DNA from: Sphagnum compactum
Taxonomy: Eukaryota > Bryophyta > Sphagnopsida > Sphagnales
Direction of reading: 5' to 3'
DNA length: 64,000 nt
Assembly (NCBI GenBank): GCA_965153455.1
Contig: OZ234498.1
Span: 434,001 to 498,000, forward strand
The notes beneath the pieces were generated by a model, which made no database searches, was not told the DNA's origin, and was given only the letters and a program-made list of their open reading frames with translations. Positions 1-11,635 of this stretch are shown in pieces. Within the stretch, counting starts at the first letter, position 1. Each line of letters starts with the position of its first letter. The translations under genes and the position numbers were made by a program.

Positions 1-866
1 TGTCCGTCCTAATCTTGCAGCTGATCAGTTATGTTACCGTGAAAAACTTGTCACCAAGGAATGATTGATTTGCAAACGTTATCAAGTGGATCCCAAAGAC
101 ATCAAGTGTCATCTTCAATGGTGGGAAAACATCAAGTGTCCTCTTCAATGGTGGAAAAACATGAAGCCATGTTTCTTACCATTGAAGTTTTTTGCTCATC
201 AAATCTTAGGCATTGTACGGTCACCAATTGAAAAAAAAGAATTTTTTCTTTAGAAAGCATATTTACAAACCTAAGGAGATGTTGTTTACAATATTAAAAA
301 AAACTTAGAAAAAATAATTTTTGTGCACAAAAATTGGCCAAATGATCTTAGAGATGAATGTAAATTGCCTTCAAATTTAGCAAAATTAATTCAAACATAG
401 TTAGGTTTCAAAGAAGAGTTTTGAAGGTTCATTTGAACCAGATGAAATAGTGAACATATAAAATGTTAAAAAGAAAATTTAAAAATTCAACATTTTTTGT
501 GCAATTTTGTTATTTTTAAACATTAAAAATAAATATTTGAAATAATAAAATTTATAGTAACCGATATGTGAAAACCAGCTTTGAAGACTGATTGGTACAA
601 AATGTCTGAGAACCAACACTTTGAAACCCGGGTGAATTTTTTGCAAATTTTTGAAACCCTGCCTGGGTCTTTAAAAGATGAAAATAAAAATATAAAAAAG
701 AACTGGGTCGGGTCTTTCAAAACATTCTAATACCTGGACTCGGCGGTTCTCAAAAAACTAGAGAACCGTCCAACACCGGTCTCAACGAGCAAAATTAGGA
801 GCTATATTGCATGTAGAGAACAGACATATCAGACACCAAAACTATTGGTGTTGGTTTGCGAATTAT
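1..866. other. Intergenic, AT-rich; decayed dispersed repeat near 560-790
   Basis: No coding sequence is supported here. The stretch near 560-790 contains phrases such as 'gaaacccgggtg' and ends in 'agaaccgtccaacaccggt'. Similar wording appears at 42.86-43.42 kb, ending 'agaaccgtgcaacactggt', so both are probably diverged copies of one interspersed repeat. Near 65-165 a short phrase with 'catcaagtgtc' and 'cttcaatggtgg' is repeated about three times. Confidence 0.4.
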
Positions 867-1385
867 TTAGCCATCCAGCTTCTCTCCTTCACACAAGCCA
901 TAGTACAGGGCACAAGTACCACATGAAAGAGGACATTTTTGGCCCACTGGCACATTATTGACCTCGTAACCTGTGCACATATTGCTACTGGCATAAGTAG
1001 GACAATTGACAGGATCAGAATCGACGCACCCAAGGGTGCATGAAGGTACACGTTGGTTGCACCTTAGACCTGGATCGTTACCGGGGCAATTTTCAGGTTG
1101 ACACCCGCCAGTGAAAGCGTTGTAACATTCACCCACAGAAGTCTGGCCTGCAATGGCATAAGTTGTTGAATCTTGGTCCGTTTGTGTGTAAAAACATTGG
1201 CCACCGATGGTAACTTCTGGACCGCCTGTCGCAACCCCGGCTGCCGCAGACCCAGAACAACCCGACGTCCACCCCATTGTCCCCGCGTTTGATTGGGGAA
1301 TCCTACAACGAATGTCAGCATCCGGGCAATCGCCAATCGCCAAATGCACTAATGCAAATAGAACTAGCAACACAAGCGTCAACAT
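867..1385 (-). CDS. Small secreted Cys-rich protein with C-terminal ShKT-like domain
   Basis: The frame is open from 1508, but I prefer the internal Met at 1385. It puts a clean signal peptide (MLTLVLLVLFALVHLAIG, then D-C) at the N-terminus and gives 172 residues; the upstream 41 residues are basic and unlike a signal. The mature part has 16 cysteines. Its last cluster, about residues 120-158, has six Cys spaced C-x7-C-x8-C-x13-C-x3-C-x2-C, ending SCGTC. That is the ShKT pattern, a disulfide module named after an ion-channel toxin but also found on plant prolyl 4-hydroxylases and other secreted proteins. No enzyme domain precedes it, and nothing indicates toxicity. It is probably an apoplastic or cell-wall protein of unknown role. 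There are no introns or internal stops. A TATA-like CTTTATAAGA lies upstream. Confidence 0.6.
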   Translation of the reverse strand: MLTLVLLVLFALVHLAIGDCPDADIRCRIPQSNAGTMGWTSGCSGSAAAGVATGGPEVTIGGQCFYTQTDQDSTTYAIAGQTSVGECYNAFTGGCQPENCPGNDPGLRCNQRVPSCTLGCVDSDPVNCPTYASSNMCTGYEVNNVPVGQKCPLSCGTCALYYGLCEGEKLDG

Positions 1386-1891
1386 GTTTCCGAATGCCAA
1401 TTTGTCGAACCTCTTGTGCCCACTTGCAATGGTGCCGCGTGATGTGCGTCTCTCTTTGCATTCATCATTTGTGCCAAAAGCAATGAGGTTAGAAAATGCA
1501 ATGATCAAGTTGGGGTTCTTTGAAGACCAGTCCTAAGCTTATGAGAGTCGCTCACAAGGTGTCAGACCATCACGAATAGCACTGACTAGCTACCATGAAT
1601 TAGACCCACTGACGCATTCACCAAAGGCTCCAATACCAAACATTTGGAACACATTTGCATCCACCCACTGTTGGGCGAAGACTGCGCAAATTAGAATTTA
1701 TTCAAAAATTACATAGACAGTTGCAATACCTGACATGAGAGAGTTCCACAACTTTCTTCCTTTTCACCAACGTGGAGCTTCCAGAAACCTAACTTGAAGC
1801 GATTTGAACTCTCCTGCAACTCCCTCGTTCTTCTTCGTCTACTTCAACGCCTCATGAATCCGTCTGCTTGAAACTCTGCTCTTTCACGATC

Positions 1892-1901
1892 TCTTATAAA
1901 G
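1892..1901 (-). promoter_or_regulatory. Possible TATA box for the Cys-rich protein gene
   Basis: On the minus strand this reads CTTTATAAGA, about 510 bases upstream of the preferred ATG at 1385. It would imply a long 5' leader. This rests on motif match only. Confidence 0.2.
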
Positions 1902-3160
1902 CCTTCCAGAGTTCATTATTAAATGACTTGTTGTTACAGTTCTATACACGTTTTTTAACTGTTTAGTGATACCATTGATGATGGACATTTCTGTCCAGCA
2001 GTTTTCCCGATTTTCCAGTTTACGGATTCCATCCATCCGCCCTCATTTATTAGTGTCATATCTTCTGTCCAGAAGCCTGACCCATTTTCCAGTTTACCGA
2101 TTCCAGCCGCCCTCAACTACTGTCATGTGCATAAAAAATTGAATTTATGGTTTATTTATTATTGAGTTCTGCCACTGCCCCTGGTCGAAAAGTTGTACAT
2201 AGGCCCCGATTATTCTCCATCTCGCAAGCATAAGTCTCCTAGTGCTGTGGTCTATGCTAAATAATTAGTTTCCCAAGTTGGGGGGGAGTGGGATGGCAGC
2301 TCTTGTGTGGTGGTTCTTGTAGCTTAGTTTGTGCCTTGCTATTCCATGTTCAGAAGTTGCCCTTGCAAGTTGGGGGCGGCGCCATCTGGAGTTTGGGGAG
2401 GAACACATAAAAGCCTCTCTATATTGTTTGGTGAGCTAGTGCGTGATTTCTCATCTTCCCACTCAAGCCCTAGCCCTTGGATGTGGCACTTAGTTACTAC
2501 CACTAGCCTACTTTCCTGCTTTTGTACCTGCATTTTTATTTATTTTTGTACTTTTACTCAAACCCTGCAGCACACCAAGTGGAAGCTGCACCACATTTGG
2601 ACGGGAGGTGTGAGGAGTTTGGAAAATTTGGGTGTGAAAAAAACATTAATGTTTGGAAAATAGTTTTAGAAGATGACAATTTTGGATTGACATAGAAAAA
2701 GTTTTACACAAATATGATATGATTATGGTTTAATATTATTTTTCCTTTTTGGGGTGTGTGAATAGTCAAAATCTTCTCTGCAATGAAAAGAACATTTAAC
2801 TATAAAAAATTTCCTTCACACCAAAAGGGCCCCAAAACAAAACAAAATTGACACAAAAAAATCTGGTAAAACATGCGATGAAGACAACCTCAGAAAATAT
2901 TTATTGTGTATTTCAAGGGTGTCTTACTTTACATAATAGGACTTACAAGGACGAGTTTGTGAGAGCCTTTCATGCCATGAAAGATCCCTAGCTTCAGGCT
3001 TTTTTTTCTTTTTTTTTTTTTGGGTAAGTAACGCTTTTTCAAACACACTTACCTCAGTTCTTACCTTGGTGAAGATGACTTTGTCAGGGGTTCCTATTGT
3101 GGACCTTGAGCGCCACCATTGGGTGCCACAACAGGAACCCCTGACCAGGGTGCCTTGTGC
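1902..3160. other. Intergenic, no supported gene
   Basis: The ORFs here (for example 2331-2663) have no recognisable domain, biased composition and no conserved structure. Near 2000-2110 the phrases 'ttttcccgattttccagtttacggattcc' and 'cattttccagtttaccgattcc' form a loose duplication of about 95 bp. Poly-T tracts lie at about 3000-3020. Confidence 0.35.
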
Positions 3161-3295
3161 CTTCCCCTATACATAATACTAGTTTGAACCCAGTGCCTAA
3201 TGCACAGGTGTGTGTGTATTTGACGGTACATATTACAAAAATTACAACTACAAACTACATTTCCAAAGCCTCTCTATATACCACATTGCTAGGTT
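3160..3295 (+). repeat. Dispersed repeat, arm 1 of an inverted pair
   Basis: This matches the reverse complement of about 6225-6350. Shared landmarks are 'cctaatgcacaggt', 'atattacaaaa', 'ctacaaactacatttcca' and 'ctctatataccacatt'. The central part (CCAGTGCCTAATGCACAGG) is itself weakly palindromic, as is common near ends of plant mobile elements. The family is unknown. Confidence 0.6.
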
Positions 3296-3912
3296 CTTTT
3301 TGGGGGAATTTATTTTCATTGTTTCAACCTGAAATTTATTTTTTTTACACATTCTACATTTTTTGTGAAAAGGAATGGCCCTAATCGCCAAATTTAGAAA
3401 AAATAATTTAAATTCGCCAAATACATATAAAGCATAACTATTCTTAAGAGTTTTATTCACTGTCATTTATATGGTCTATAGCCTAATTTGGATAACTAAT
3501 CACAAAAATTGAAAGAAAGCAAACCTTGTATAATAGGGTTTTTTTTTTTCAAATTCCTTAGGTAGGTGCAATGGCGAGGATCCCCAGCTTTAATTTACAT
3601 TAAATGGCGATTGTCCTAGGCGGGCAGTAGAGTTTTTTCTGCAATCCTGCCTAAATCTAGGCAAGCTACACGGACTCACTGCTTAAATCTGGCGAATTCT
3701 TCCTTTTTTTTTCTTTTTTTTCTAAGAAATATGGCAAATGTTTTGGAAGTTCTTTTTCTAAATTCTTTCCTAGAGGTCGCACTGGGTTTTTTTTAATTGC
3801 CAGTTGGCGAAATTTCACCCAAAAAAAAAAAAAACGCTACTGTATAATGTGACTGTTTCTACGCGTACAGCAAAATCTTAACCACATGGGCTGCAGTGAT
3901 GCCATGACGAGA

Positions 3913-3955
3913 CAGATGGATGGATGGATGACACGACAAATGGATGGATGGAAAG
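3913..3955. repeat. (TGGA)n microsatellite
   Basis: Two clusters of ATGGATGGATGG are separated by 'atgacacgacaa'. Confidence 0.8.
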
Positions 3956-4035
3956 TTTCACGAAAAACAACCACGACCTCCTTTACTATATGTAATACTA
4001 TTCATGTGCTTTTTATTGGCACATTGTGACCAGTT

Positions 4036-4088
4036 AAGTGTAATGGTCTACCACCATTACTAGACGATGGTGGTAGACCATTACACTT
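4036..4088. repeat. Perfect 22-bp palindrome
   Basis: The arm 4036-4057 begins AAGTGTAATGG and the arm 4067-4088 ends CCATTACACTT. They are exact reverse complements around a 9-base loop. It may be a foldback remnant or a cruciform-forming site. Confidence 0.85.
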
Positions 4089-4403
4089 ACAATATGGGGG
4101 TGTTTTTGAAGCAAAAAATCACCATATGGCTAGAAGGCCTTTTCCTTAGCTAAACTCACTAAAATTCCATACTTAGTATGATCTTTATTAATTTGTTCAT
4201 TGTGCATTTCAAGTTCAGAATTTAATTTTGCATGAGTCTCTTTGATTTGCCCATGGCAGACAAATGAGCAAACTTTAGAAACTCCCCCAATATAGAAGTA
4301 TTCACTTCTAACATATAACTCCACTGTTTGCCCCCAGTTCCAAAAGGATGAAGTTGGAGAGGCCCATCAAAAAGGATGAAGTTGGGCAAAGCATTATTAT
4401 TAT

Positions 4404-5334
4404 ACGAGTGTTGTGACCCGTGGCTACGCCACTCCAGCCACCCGTGGCACCTCGCCCTGCCCCCCGCAGCAGCTGCCCTGGCCGCTGTTTTTTTTTGCCT
4501 CTCTGAGGACCTCGTTTCAGGACCCTAACGACGGGTTTTCTCTCTGAGGACCTCGTTTCAGGTCCCCAACGACGGGTTTTCTTTCTGGGAACCTCGTTTC
4601 AGGTCCGTCTCGAGGTCTGGACCGGGTACTGAGAATCTCGGTTTAGGTCCTTTACCGAGGATTCTGGCCACCTCGATTCAGGTCCTCGAAGGTTTTGAGG
4701 ACCTCGCTCATTTCAGGACTTCGTCTTGTTTTTCTTCTTCTTCTTGGGGATGTGGTTTAAGGGTTTAAGACGGACGGACAGACGGACAAACGAGATCTGG
4801 GTTTCAGGACCTCGACAGACGAACAGACGAGATCTGAGTTTCGGGACCTCGACAGACAGACAGACAGACAAACATCTCGTTTGCTTTTATACGAGTGTTG
4901 TGACCCGTGGCTATGCCACTCCAGCCACCCGTGGCACCTCGCCCGGCCCCCCGCAACGGCTGCCCTGGCCGCTGTTTTTTTTGGCCTCTCTGAGGACCTC
5001 GTTTCAGGACCCTAACGACGGGTTTTCTCTCTGAGGACCTCGTTTCAGGTCCCCAACGACGGGTTTTCTTTCTAGGAACCTCGTTTCAGGTCCGTTTCGA
5101 GGTCTGGACCGGGTACTGAGAATCTCGATTCAAGTCCTTTACCGAGGATTCTGGCCACCTCGGTTCAAGTCCTCGAAGGTTTTGAGGACCTCGCTTGTTT
5201 CAGGACCTCGTCTTGTTTTTCTTCTTCTTCTTGGGGATGTGGTTTAGGGGTTTAAGACAGACAGACGGACAGACGGGATCTGAGTTTCAGGACCTTGACA
5301 GACAGACAGACACCACGTTTGCTTTTATATATAA
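4404..5334. repeat. 487-bp tandem duplication with internal 42-bp ladder and (GACA)n tails
   Basis: Unit 1 begins ACGAGTGTTGTGACCCGTGG at 4404 and unit 2 at 4891, a 487-bp offset. Each unit holds a GC-rich head, then sub-repeats of about 42 bp based on 'gaggacctcgtttcaggt' and 'acgacgggttttct', then TTC repeats and a (GACGGACA)n/(GACA)n tract ending 'gtttgctttta'. GC content is well above the surroundings. Another tail ('cagacaccacgtttgctttt') recurs at about 5520-5560. Microsatellite-ended modules suggest a mobile repeat family, but no coding part is present. Confidence 0.75.
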
Positions 5335-6224
5335 GATATATAGGATTATATGTGCCATGGGTGCTGATTTTGTGCCCTGGTTATCACCTCACCTATCCTA
5401 TTTTGCCATCTACTACAGACCAGCTCCACAGGGAACGGGCAGTGACTGGAAAAATCTTCCAGGCACTGCCTAATTTTTGTGATTCTTCCAGGCACTGCCC
5501 AATTTTTGTCCACACAGACAGACAGACACCACGTTTGCTTTTATATATAAGATACAAGATATTGTAAAGGAAGAAAGTAACTTCCCCTGACTCCGGACGG
5601 ACAGTAGTTAAATATAGCGAGCACGTTACAGCTAAACTAGCTTGCTACTATGTACCTGTTCATGTGGACGTGTCAGCAGAGACGTTAGATCTAGGCGATA
5701 AATCCAACGACGAAGGGGGCCATACGAAATCAGGCCACCAGGACGGGAAATCTCACTTATCTTGGTGTATTCTAATTTTTCCTAAGAGGATTAATCTCCC
5801 ACGTCAGTGTCATGTATCTGACGATTGTAAAAAGTGGTAGTGGGCATTGGTATATCCTCTCCCTTGAAAGACTTACTTGACAAGGAAGAGGCACCTGCTT
5901 TTCACATCCAGGTTAAATCTATGTAAAAAAGGTAAAATATTTTGGAAAATCATTTGTGATATTGTTTTTTCAAAAAATGGTGCTATTGGGAATTATTTGG
6001 GAACATAAGGGAACATAGAACATACCATGGAAAGTGGAGAGGAAAACATAAAGGAAGAGGGAAAGGAAGGAAGGTGGGAAAATAAAAAGAAAATTTGCTA
6101 TAAGTAAAAAAATTTCACATGAAAAAAATATGAACCCAAACAAACCTCAACAAGGAACTATACCAACTACATAAAATAGATTGTGAGTGCAAACATCAAG
6201 ATTTTCAGCGGGCAGGGTCCGAAT
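5335..6224. other. Intergenic with short dispersed repeats
   Basis: The phrase 'aaaggaagaaagtaacttcccctgac' at about 5568 recurs as 'aaagggagaaagtagcttcccccgac' at about 6354, each followed by 'tccg(g/a)acggacagtag' and 'aaatatagcgag'. No gene is supported. Confidence 0.45.
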
Positions 6225-6352
6225 GAATACATGCGGAATGTGGTATATAGAGAGGTTTTGAAAATGTAGTTTGTAGTTGTAATTTTGTAATATGTATCGT
6301 CAAATGCACACAAACCTGTGCATTAGGCACGGGGTTCAGACTAGTATATATT
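6225..6352 (-). repeat. Dispersed repeat, arm 2 of an inverted pair
   Basis: This is the reverse-complement partner of 3160-3295, with shared 'aatgtggtatatagagag' and 'acctgtgcattaggcac'. It continues directly into 'tagtatatattaaagggag', the junction that repeats the 5568 sequence. Confidence 0.6.
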
Positions 6353-8099
6353 AAAGGGAGAAAGTAGCTTCCCCCGACTCCGAACGGACAGTAGCTACGG
6401 ACAATAGCTAAATATAGCGAGGTGGAACTTTTTTTCAAGAGCTGAATTTACGCTATTTCATCCGTCTATTTAAGCCGGACGGACATTTCATCCATCCCAT
6501 CATCCGGCTTAAATGGGGTGAAAGGAGGACAACATTTGACAAAGCATGCATGGAAAGGGTGACTATCTACTGTCCAAGTGGGAAAAAAACTGTGTCTAAG
6601 CGGTATGGGGTGCCCTGGAGAAAATGGGTGAAGTACCAGGTCCCGGGCTGAAGGATGTGCAAGGCAAGTTGCTTGCCCTTTGAAACCGACCTCCTTCCTC
6701 TGACAAACTCTAATTATTATATTAGTTCAGACAATCACTCATTCACACACACTAGTGGATTGGAACACTCCATGTCCTGAATTGTAGCAGAGGGGGACAG
6801 TTCATTACCATGCACATTAATGAAATTGGTGAAGTGGAAGACAAGGGTAGTTGCACTCAAAAGGTGCTCTTCTTTGGGGAGCGTGTTGGATTTTTTGAGT
6901 TTTTTGGTTCTCAATGTGTTCCCATAAAAGTTCCCAATGGGCTTAGGGTTTAGGGTTTATGGGCAACGCTAGCTGTGTAGCCTTTGCAATTAACCTCCTT
7001 TCTCTGACAAATGATAACTAAGGCCCACTTTAGACGAGGTTCCAAGTTCTTGGCCAATTCCTGCTCAAATTTCTCAGAGTCCATGATTGTTAGGTTCTAG
7101 GATCCTCACCTGCCCTTTTTTTCCCCTCATTTTGGTGATGGAGCACTAATGGCCATCATCTGAAAGAGTATTTGGCATCATCGGTATAACTGATTTAAAA
7201 TTAACAACCTGTCTACATATCGTGAACTCTTTTATGGGGTGTAATAAAATTTGGCGAAAATTTCAAGAATCTACAAAACTATATTATTTTCTTTTAACTT
7301 TTTTGGGTGCAATTTTGCACCAGTTCGCTAGAAAAAAAGAAAAGGCTAATCCTAAACCATGTAGCCCTATGGGTTCTTATTTAGACCCAAATTGCAACTG
7401 GACCTTGAAAATAGTATAGCAAGTTGGTAGCCAGGGATAACTCTTTTTGGAAATGTTGCAATTGAGTTGTATTTAGTTGTGTGATGGTCATAATCAGTAT
7501 TGGCTGATTATTGTTTTGGTTAATAACTGGCTGGTTAGGTTGCTAACAAATTCAAAAATATAGACTCGTCAATTATCAATTTCATAAGTGAATACCCTCC
7601 ATTATCAATTTTACCCAGTTATTTTTTGGGTAATATCTATCGATTATGCACAAAAGTCAGTTCTCAAATATCCAGTTGAGAACTACCAATTATATTGTCA
7701 GTTGTGAGGTGATATAGAGTTTTTTGGATGATTAATATAATGGAACTAGAAAAGTCATCCAAAGGATGGACTTTATGAATTTATCAAAATTCTAAAGCAA
7801 CTTTGGGATCTAAACTAAGATAGTTTACAATTTTTTAAGAATAGAACTTCCACATCATTCCATACATGTTGAGAAAAAGGTTATTTATAGGTAGTTGCAC
7901 ACTATACAGTTCATTTTTTGGTGTCATAGGGGCAGTTTTTGGGGGTACCTCTAAGTTTGGTATAGTATGTGTTGGAATATGATTGAAAATCATAGAAGGG
8001 GCTCATTTAACTAATTTATAACACTTGTATAATCAAATAAAACATTTGAAAATAAAATATCATCATCATTACAAGGTGGACTTTTAAAGTGATGTAATT
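6353..8099. other. Intergenic, no supported gene
   Basis: A 12-bp inverted repeat (ATTTAAGCCGGA / TCCGGCTTAAAT) lies near 6468-6513. Two TTTAGGG units at about 6943-6957 are too few to call telomeric. The remainder is AT-rich without coding signal. Confidence 0.35.
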
Positions 8100-8237
8100 A
8101 CTAGTAGAAAAACCCCATTTTTCGACTTGTCTTAGGCGATTAAAAGTGTCTTTTGCGACTGTTTTCTATAAAAAACAGTCCCAAAAAGCACTTTTAGTTG
8201 CCTAAGACAAGTCGAAAAATGAGATTTTTCTTCTAGT
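8100..8237. mobile_element. CACTA-type hairpin MITE
   Basis: This is a 138-bp palindromic element. The left end ACTAGTAGAAAAA and right end TTTTTCTTCTAGT are inverted. They resemble CACTA transposon termini (CACTAGTAGAAAA) with the outermost base altered. Long inner arms 'cgacttgtcttaggcgatta' and 'tgcctaagacaagtcg' make most of it a single hairpin. It is non-coding and non-autonomous. Confidence 0.65.
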
Positions 8238-8582
8238 TATTTTTGTCACAATCCATAAAAACATTTATGGATTTTTATTGTATAACAAACATGTGTGAAA
8301 TGTTGATTTTATTTTCCAAGTATGATTGTAAGCTATTATAATGCCAAAATAAGGGTTTACAAGCAAGTTTGATGACTTTTAATTTATCAAGTTTTCGTAG
8401 GTAGCCAACGGTCTACAAAGTCCATGATTTATTAAAATGAAAAAATTGAAAAATTTTGTTTTGTAAAAAATGACAATATTACGTCACATAATAGATGCCA
8501 ATTATAAAATTGAAAAAACCCATTTTTTGCTTCTAACTTTTCCCCTACCTAATCAAATCGAAACATTTGTTGCAATTTATAA

Positions 8583-8935
8583 ACTTGTAAGTTTAAGGTT
8601 TAGGTATTCCACTTGCCATCTACTTTCAAATGGACAATTTTACATTCGTAAAACACCAAATATTTGAATTAAAAATTTTGAAAGAGTAAAATTGTGGACT
8701 CCACACGTGCCATTTTTTAGTCCACCTTAGTATGCAATCATTCTTATACATGCTTATACATACTTGTAAGTTTAAGGTTTAGGTATTCCACTTGCCATCT
8801 ACTTTCAAATGGACAATTCTACATTCGTAAAACACCAAATATTTGAATTAAAAATTCTGAAAAAGTAAAATTGTGGACTCCGCATGTGCCATTTTTTAGT
8901 CCACCTTAGTATGCAATCATTTTTATACATGCATT
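8583..8935. repeat. 179-bp direct tandem duplication
   Basis: Copy 1 starts at 8583 and copy 2 at 8762, both with ACTTGTAAGTTTAAGGTTTA. The two copies differ at only a few positions, so the duplication is recent. No conserved coding frame is evident. Confidence 0.85.
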
Positions 8936-9696
8936 ACTGACTAAGGAGTATGTTTCATCCTTCAATGTTTATTTTCTTTGAATTTTTCTTGAGAAATTAG
9001 GAATTTCATTTGAAAGAATTTTCATGTAGGGTTGATATCACATGGTCATGATTTTGTATAAAAACAACCATTTGAAAGATCTTAAGATTGTGGGGGTTGT
9101 AGGAGCTATTGTTTTTGCTTTTGATAATTGGGCATCAAAAACCTCCAATTTTTCAATGGTTGTATTCCATTTAATCAACAAAATACGAAATGTACTCAAT
9201 TTCAAGTTGTCATTGCAACCATAACACAATATCATGTTTATGTGTCAACTCTTGTCTATAAATGTAATTTTGAATGTAATTTATTTCTAAATTTATTTTT
9301 CATAAATTCAAATTTCAGATTTCCATGTAAGCTACAAACATATTGTGTAGTCAATAGGTTTTGAAACTTCTCTTTGGCAAATGTAAACACATGTTAGTGA
9401 TTAAAATACAATAGTCACATTCTACTATGTGTTTAGCTTTATTTATTAAAAAATTCATTTTCACTATTGAAAGCATTTTCACGCTTGCAATGACCAATTT
9501 CACTATTTTTCATACAATATCAATAATTAATAGTGGTATTAAAGCAGGTATGGTATAACATGAATTTAAAGGTAACTTGACCCAAATCCATTTGAAAATT
9601 ATTGAAGTTTAAATCCTAGTATTTAATGGGGTGTAACTTTGTAAGTTATTAAACATTCCCAACTAATGTCTAATGGTTACTTGTGAAAATGTATAG
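8936..9696. other. Intergenic upstream of the P450 remnant
   Basis: I searched this stretch for N-terminal P450 exons (membrane anchor, proline-rich hinge) and found none. Short ORFs at 9038-9364 have no recognisable content. Confidence 0.35.
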
Positions 9697-11635
9697 GGAC
9701 TTGTCAACAAAATTACGAAGTCTATTACATCAAGATTAGATATTTGGTAAGAAAAAGTACAAGATGGAGGGGGATTAATGGAATTGGAAGTCCGTCATGA
9801 GATATGCATTATAACAATGGAAGTCATTTCCCACATGTTATTTAGTAACATTGACCAAAAGACACAACGAGAGTTCATTCAACTGAAAACCTTATTTGAA
9901 ACCGTGAATCAAGCAATTACCAATCCGTTTTTTATTATACCCGGATACATGTATGTTTTCAAGTTTGTTATTATATTGAAGCAAGTTGTAGAATTAATGT
10001 CATAAAAATCTAGCATGTATGCAAATGCTTCCAATTTTACTATAACAAATAAATTTAGCTATAAGAATGATTTGCAAGATTGTCATTTTGGACATGTTTA
10101 GATGTCATGTATTGTCATCTAGTGCATTTCTTTTTTAATGGATTTAAACTCTAAACCATATATTTGTTTTGGCTCTTTTGCATAAATTATATTGGAAATT
10201 GTTCAACTAATAATGCAAGCTCACATATTAAGAACAAATGGCCAAAAACCTTGGCATAAGGCCAATCCATCATCAAGTTCCAACCTTGAAAAAAAATTAG
10301 ACTTAGATTATAAATTTTTAATATCATATTCAATTTCATTACAGCATCCTTCCCATTACGAACAACCAAAAGATGGTGAACTTAGCACAAGAGGTTGATA
10401 AAACAATCAAACAAATAATCCACATTCGACACGCCCAAGCATGAGCTAACAAAACTTCATACAGAGATGACCTTTTGGGGTTGATGTTCATAGTATGGAT
10501 GGTGAAAAGGTTGGAGATGTGATTAAATGTCAATTAAGCATTCAAGATATTGTTAATGAGTGTAAGACCTTTTTCCTTGGTGGTTTTGAGACAACTTCTA
10601 CGTTCATAACATGGACAATGTTGCTCCTTGCTGAGTATCCAGAGTGGCAACATCATGCTCGCAAAGAAATTCTAGAGGTTTGTGGCCCCAATATTGAAAT
10701 GGATACTTCCAAACTCAACCAAATGAAAAATGTGGGTTCGTCTTTTTAAACCTTGAATTCATATTTTTTACAAAAAAATTAAATACGTCCAATTTCATGT
10801 GAAGGATTTCACCCTGTGTTTGACAATTTCATTTTCCCCTTGATATATGCATATTTTGATTAATATTTATCATCAAAGTTAGTTTGTATAAATCTAATTA
10901 CCTTGCATGTCAAAGTCCATGGAGTATGGTCCCCTCTTTGGATGACTATTTGACTCTCCCAATAATTGAAAATATTTCTTACATTGCATCATACAAGGTG
11001 TTGTTGATCATTGAAGTACACACCTTGGAAGGGTTGAAATTTGAACCAATACAATTGTAAGGTAACCACATCATAAAGTTGACCACACAATATGCAAGTC
11101 ACTAGCTTATTGGTTCAAAACTAATTAATAGACAACTGTTGTGATCTTTATTTATACCCACTACTTATTTATCTATACATTTTGTGACCAGGTGGGGATG
11201 ATATTGAATGAAGTGCATCGTTTATTTACTATCCTCTCGCGAATGCTAAGGGTGGCAACAAATGACACAAAATTGGGAGACATTTTTGTGCCGAAGGGTT
11301 TAATATTGGAAATCCCCACATTTCAAATCCATCAGAATCCTACACTTTGGGGTGAAGATGCGATGGAATTCAAACCAAATAGGTTTGCAAAGGGCGTTTC
11401 AAAAGCTTGTCAAGATCCACAAGGTTTTATCCCATTCTCTTTCGGGCCTCGATATTGTATTGGCCAAAACCTTGCAATGTTGCAATCAAAACTCATAGTG
11501 GCCAAAGTGTTGTCACGCTTCCAACTCTCAGTTTCTCCGAATTACATCCACAATCCCCAATATTTAGTAACTTTAACTCCCAAGTTTGGTGTTCAACTAC
11601 ATGTGAAAAAATTGCCACCTAGTACTTCATCATAG
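9697..11635 (+). pseudogene. Cytochrome P450 pseudogene, CYP72 clan
   Basis: Three exons are visible: 9697-9950, 10345-10731 and 11192-11635, all with GT-AG junctions and joining at expected places in the fold. Exon 2 carries the I-helix oxygen-binding motif (GGFETTS) and exon 3 the ExxR (EVHR), the IHxxPxLWGEDAxEFxPxRF region and the haem loop FSFGPRYCIG. Wording is closest to CYP709/714/735-type enzymes, ER-bound monooxygenases that include hormone-modifying members; the substrate cannot be inferred. Lesions are a TAA at 9748-9750, a TGA at 10442-10444, and a frame break between 'DDLLGLMF' and 'MDGEKVGD' near 10490. The N-terminal anchor and substrate-recognition exons were not found. It is best read as a degraded copy. 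The last exon alone is fully open. Confidence 0.85.

Noticed and set aside
2331-2663. 110-residue ORF
   Set aside because: Cys/Ser/Trp-rich with no recognisable motif, no conserved neighbour and an overlapping minus-strand ORF.
6943-6957. TTTAGGG telomere-like repeat
   Set aside because: Only two units; not an interstitial telomeric array.
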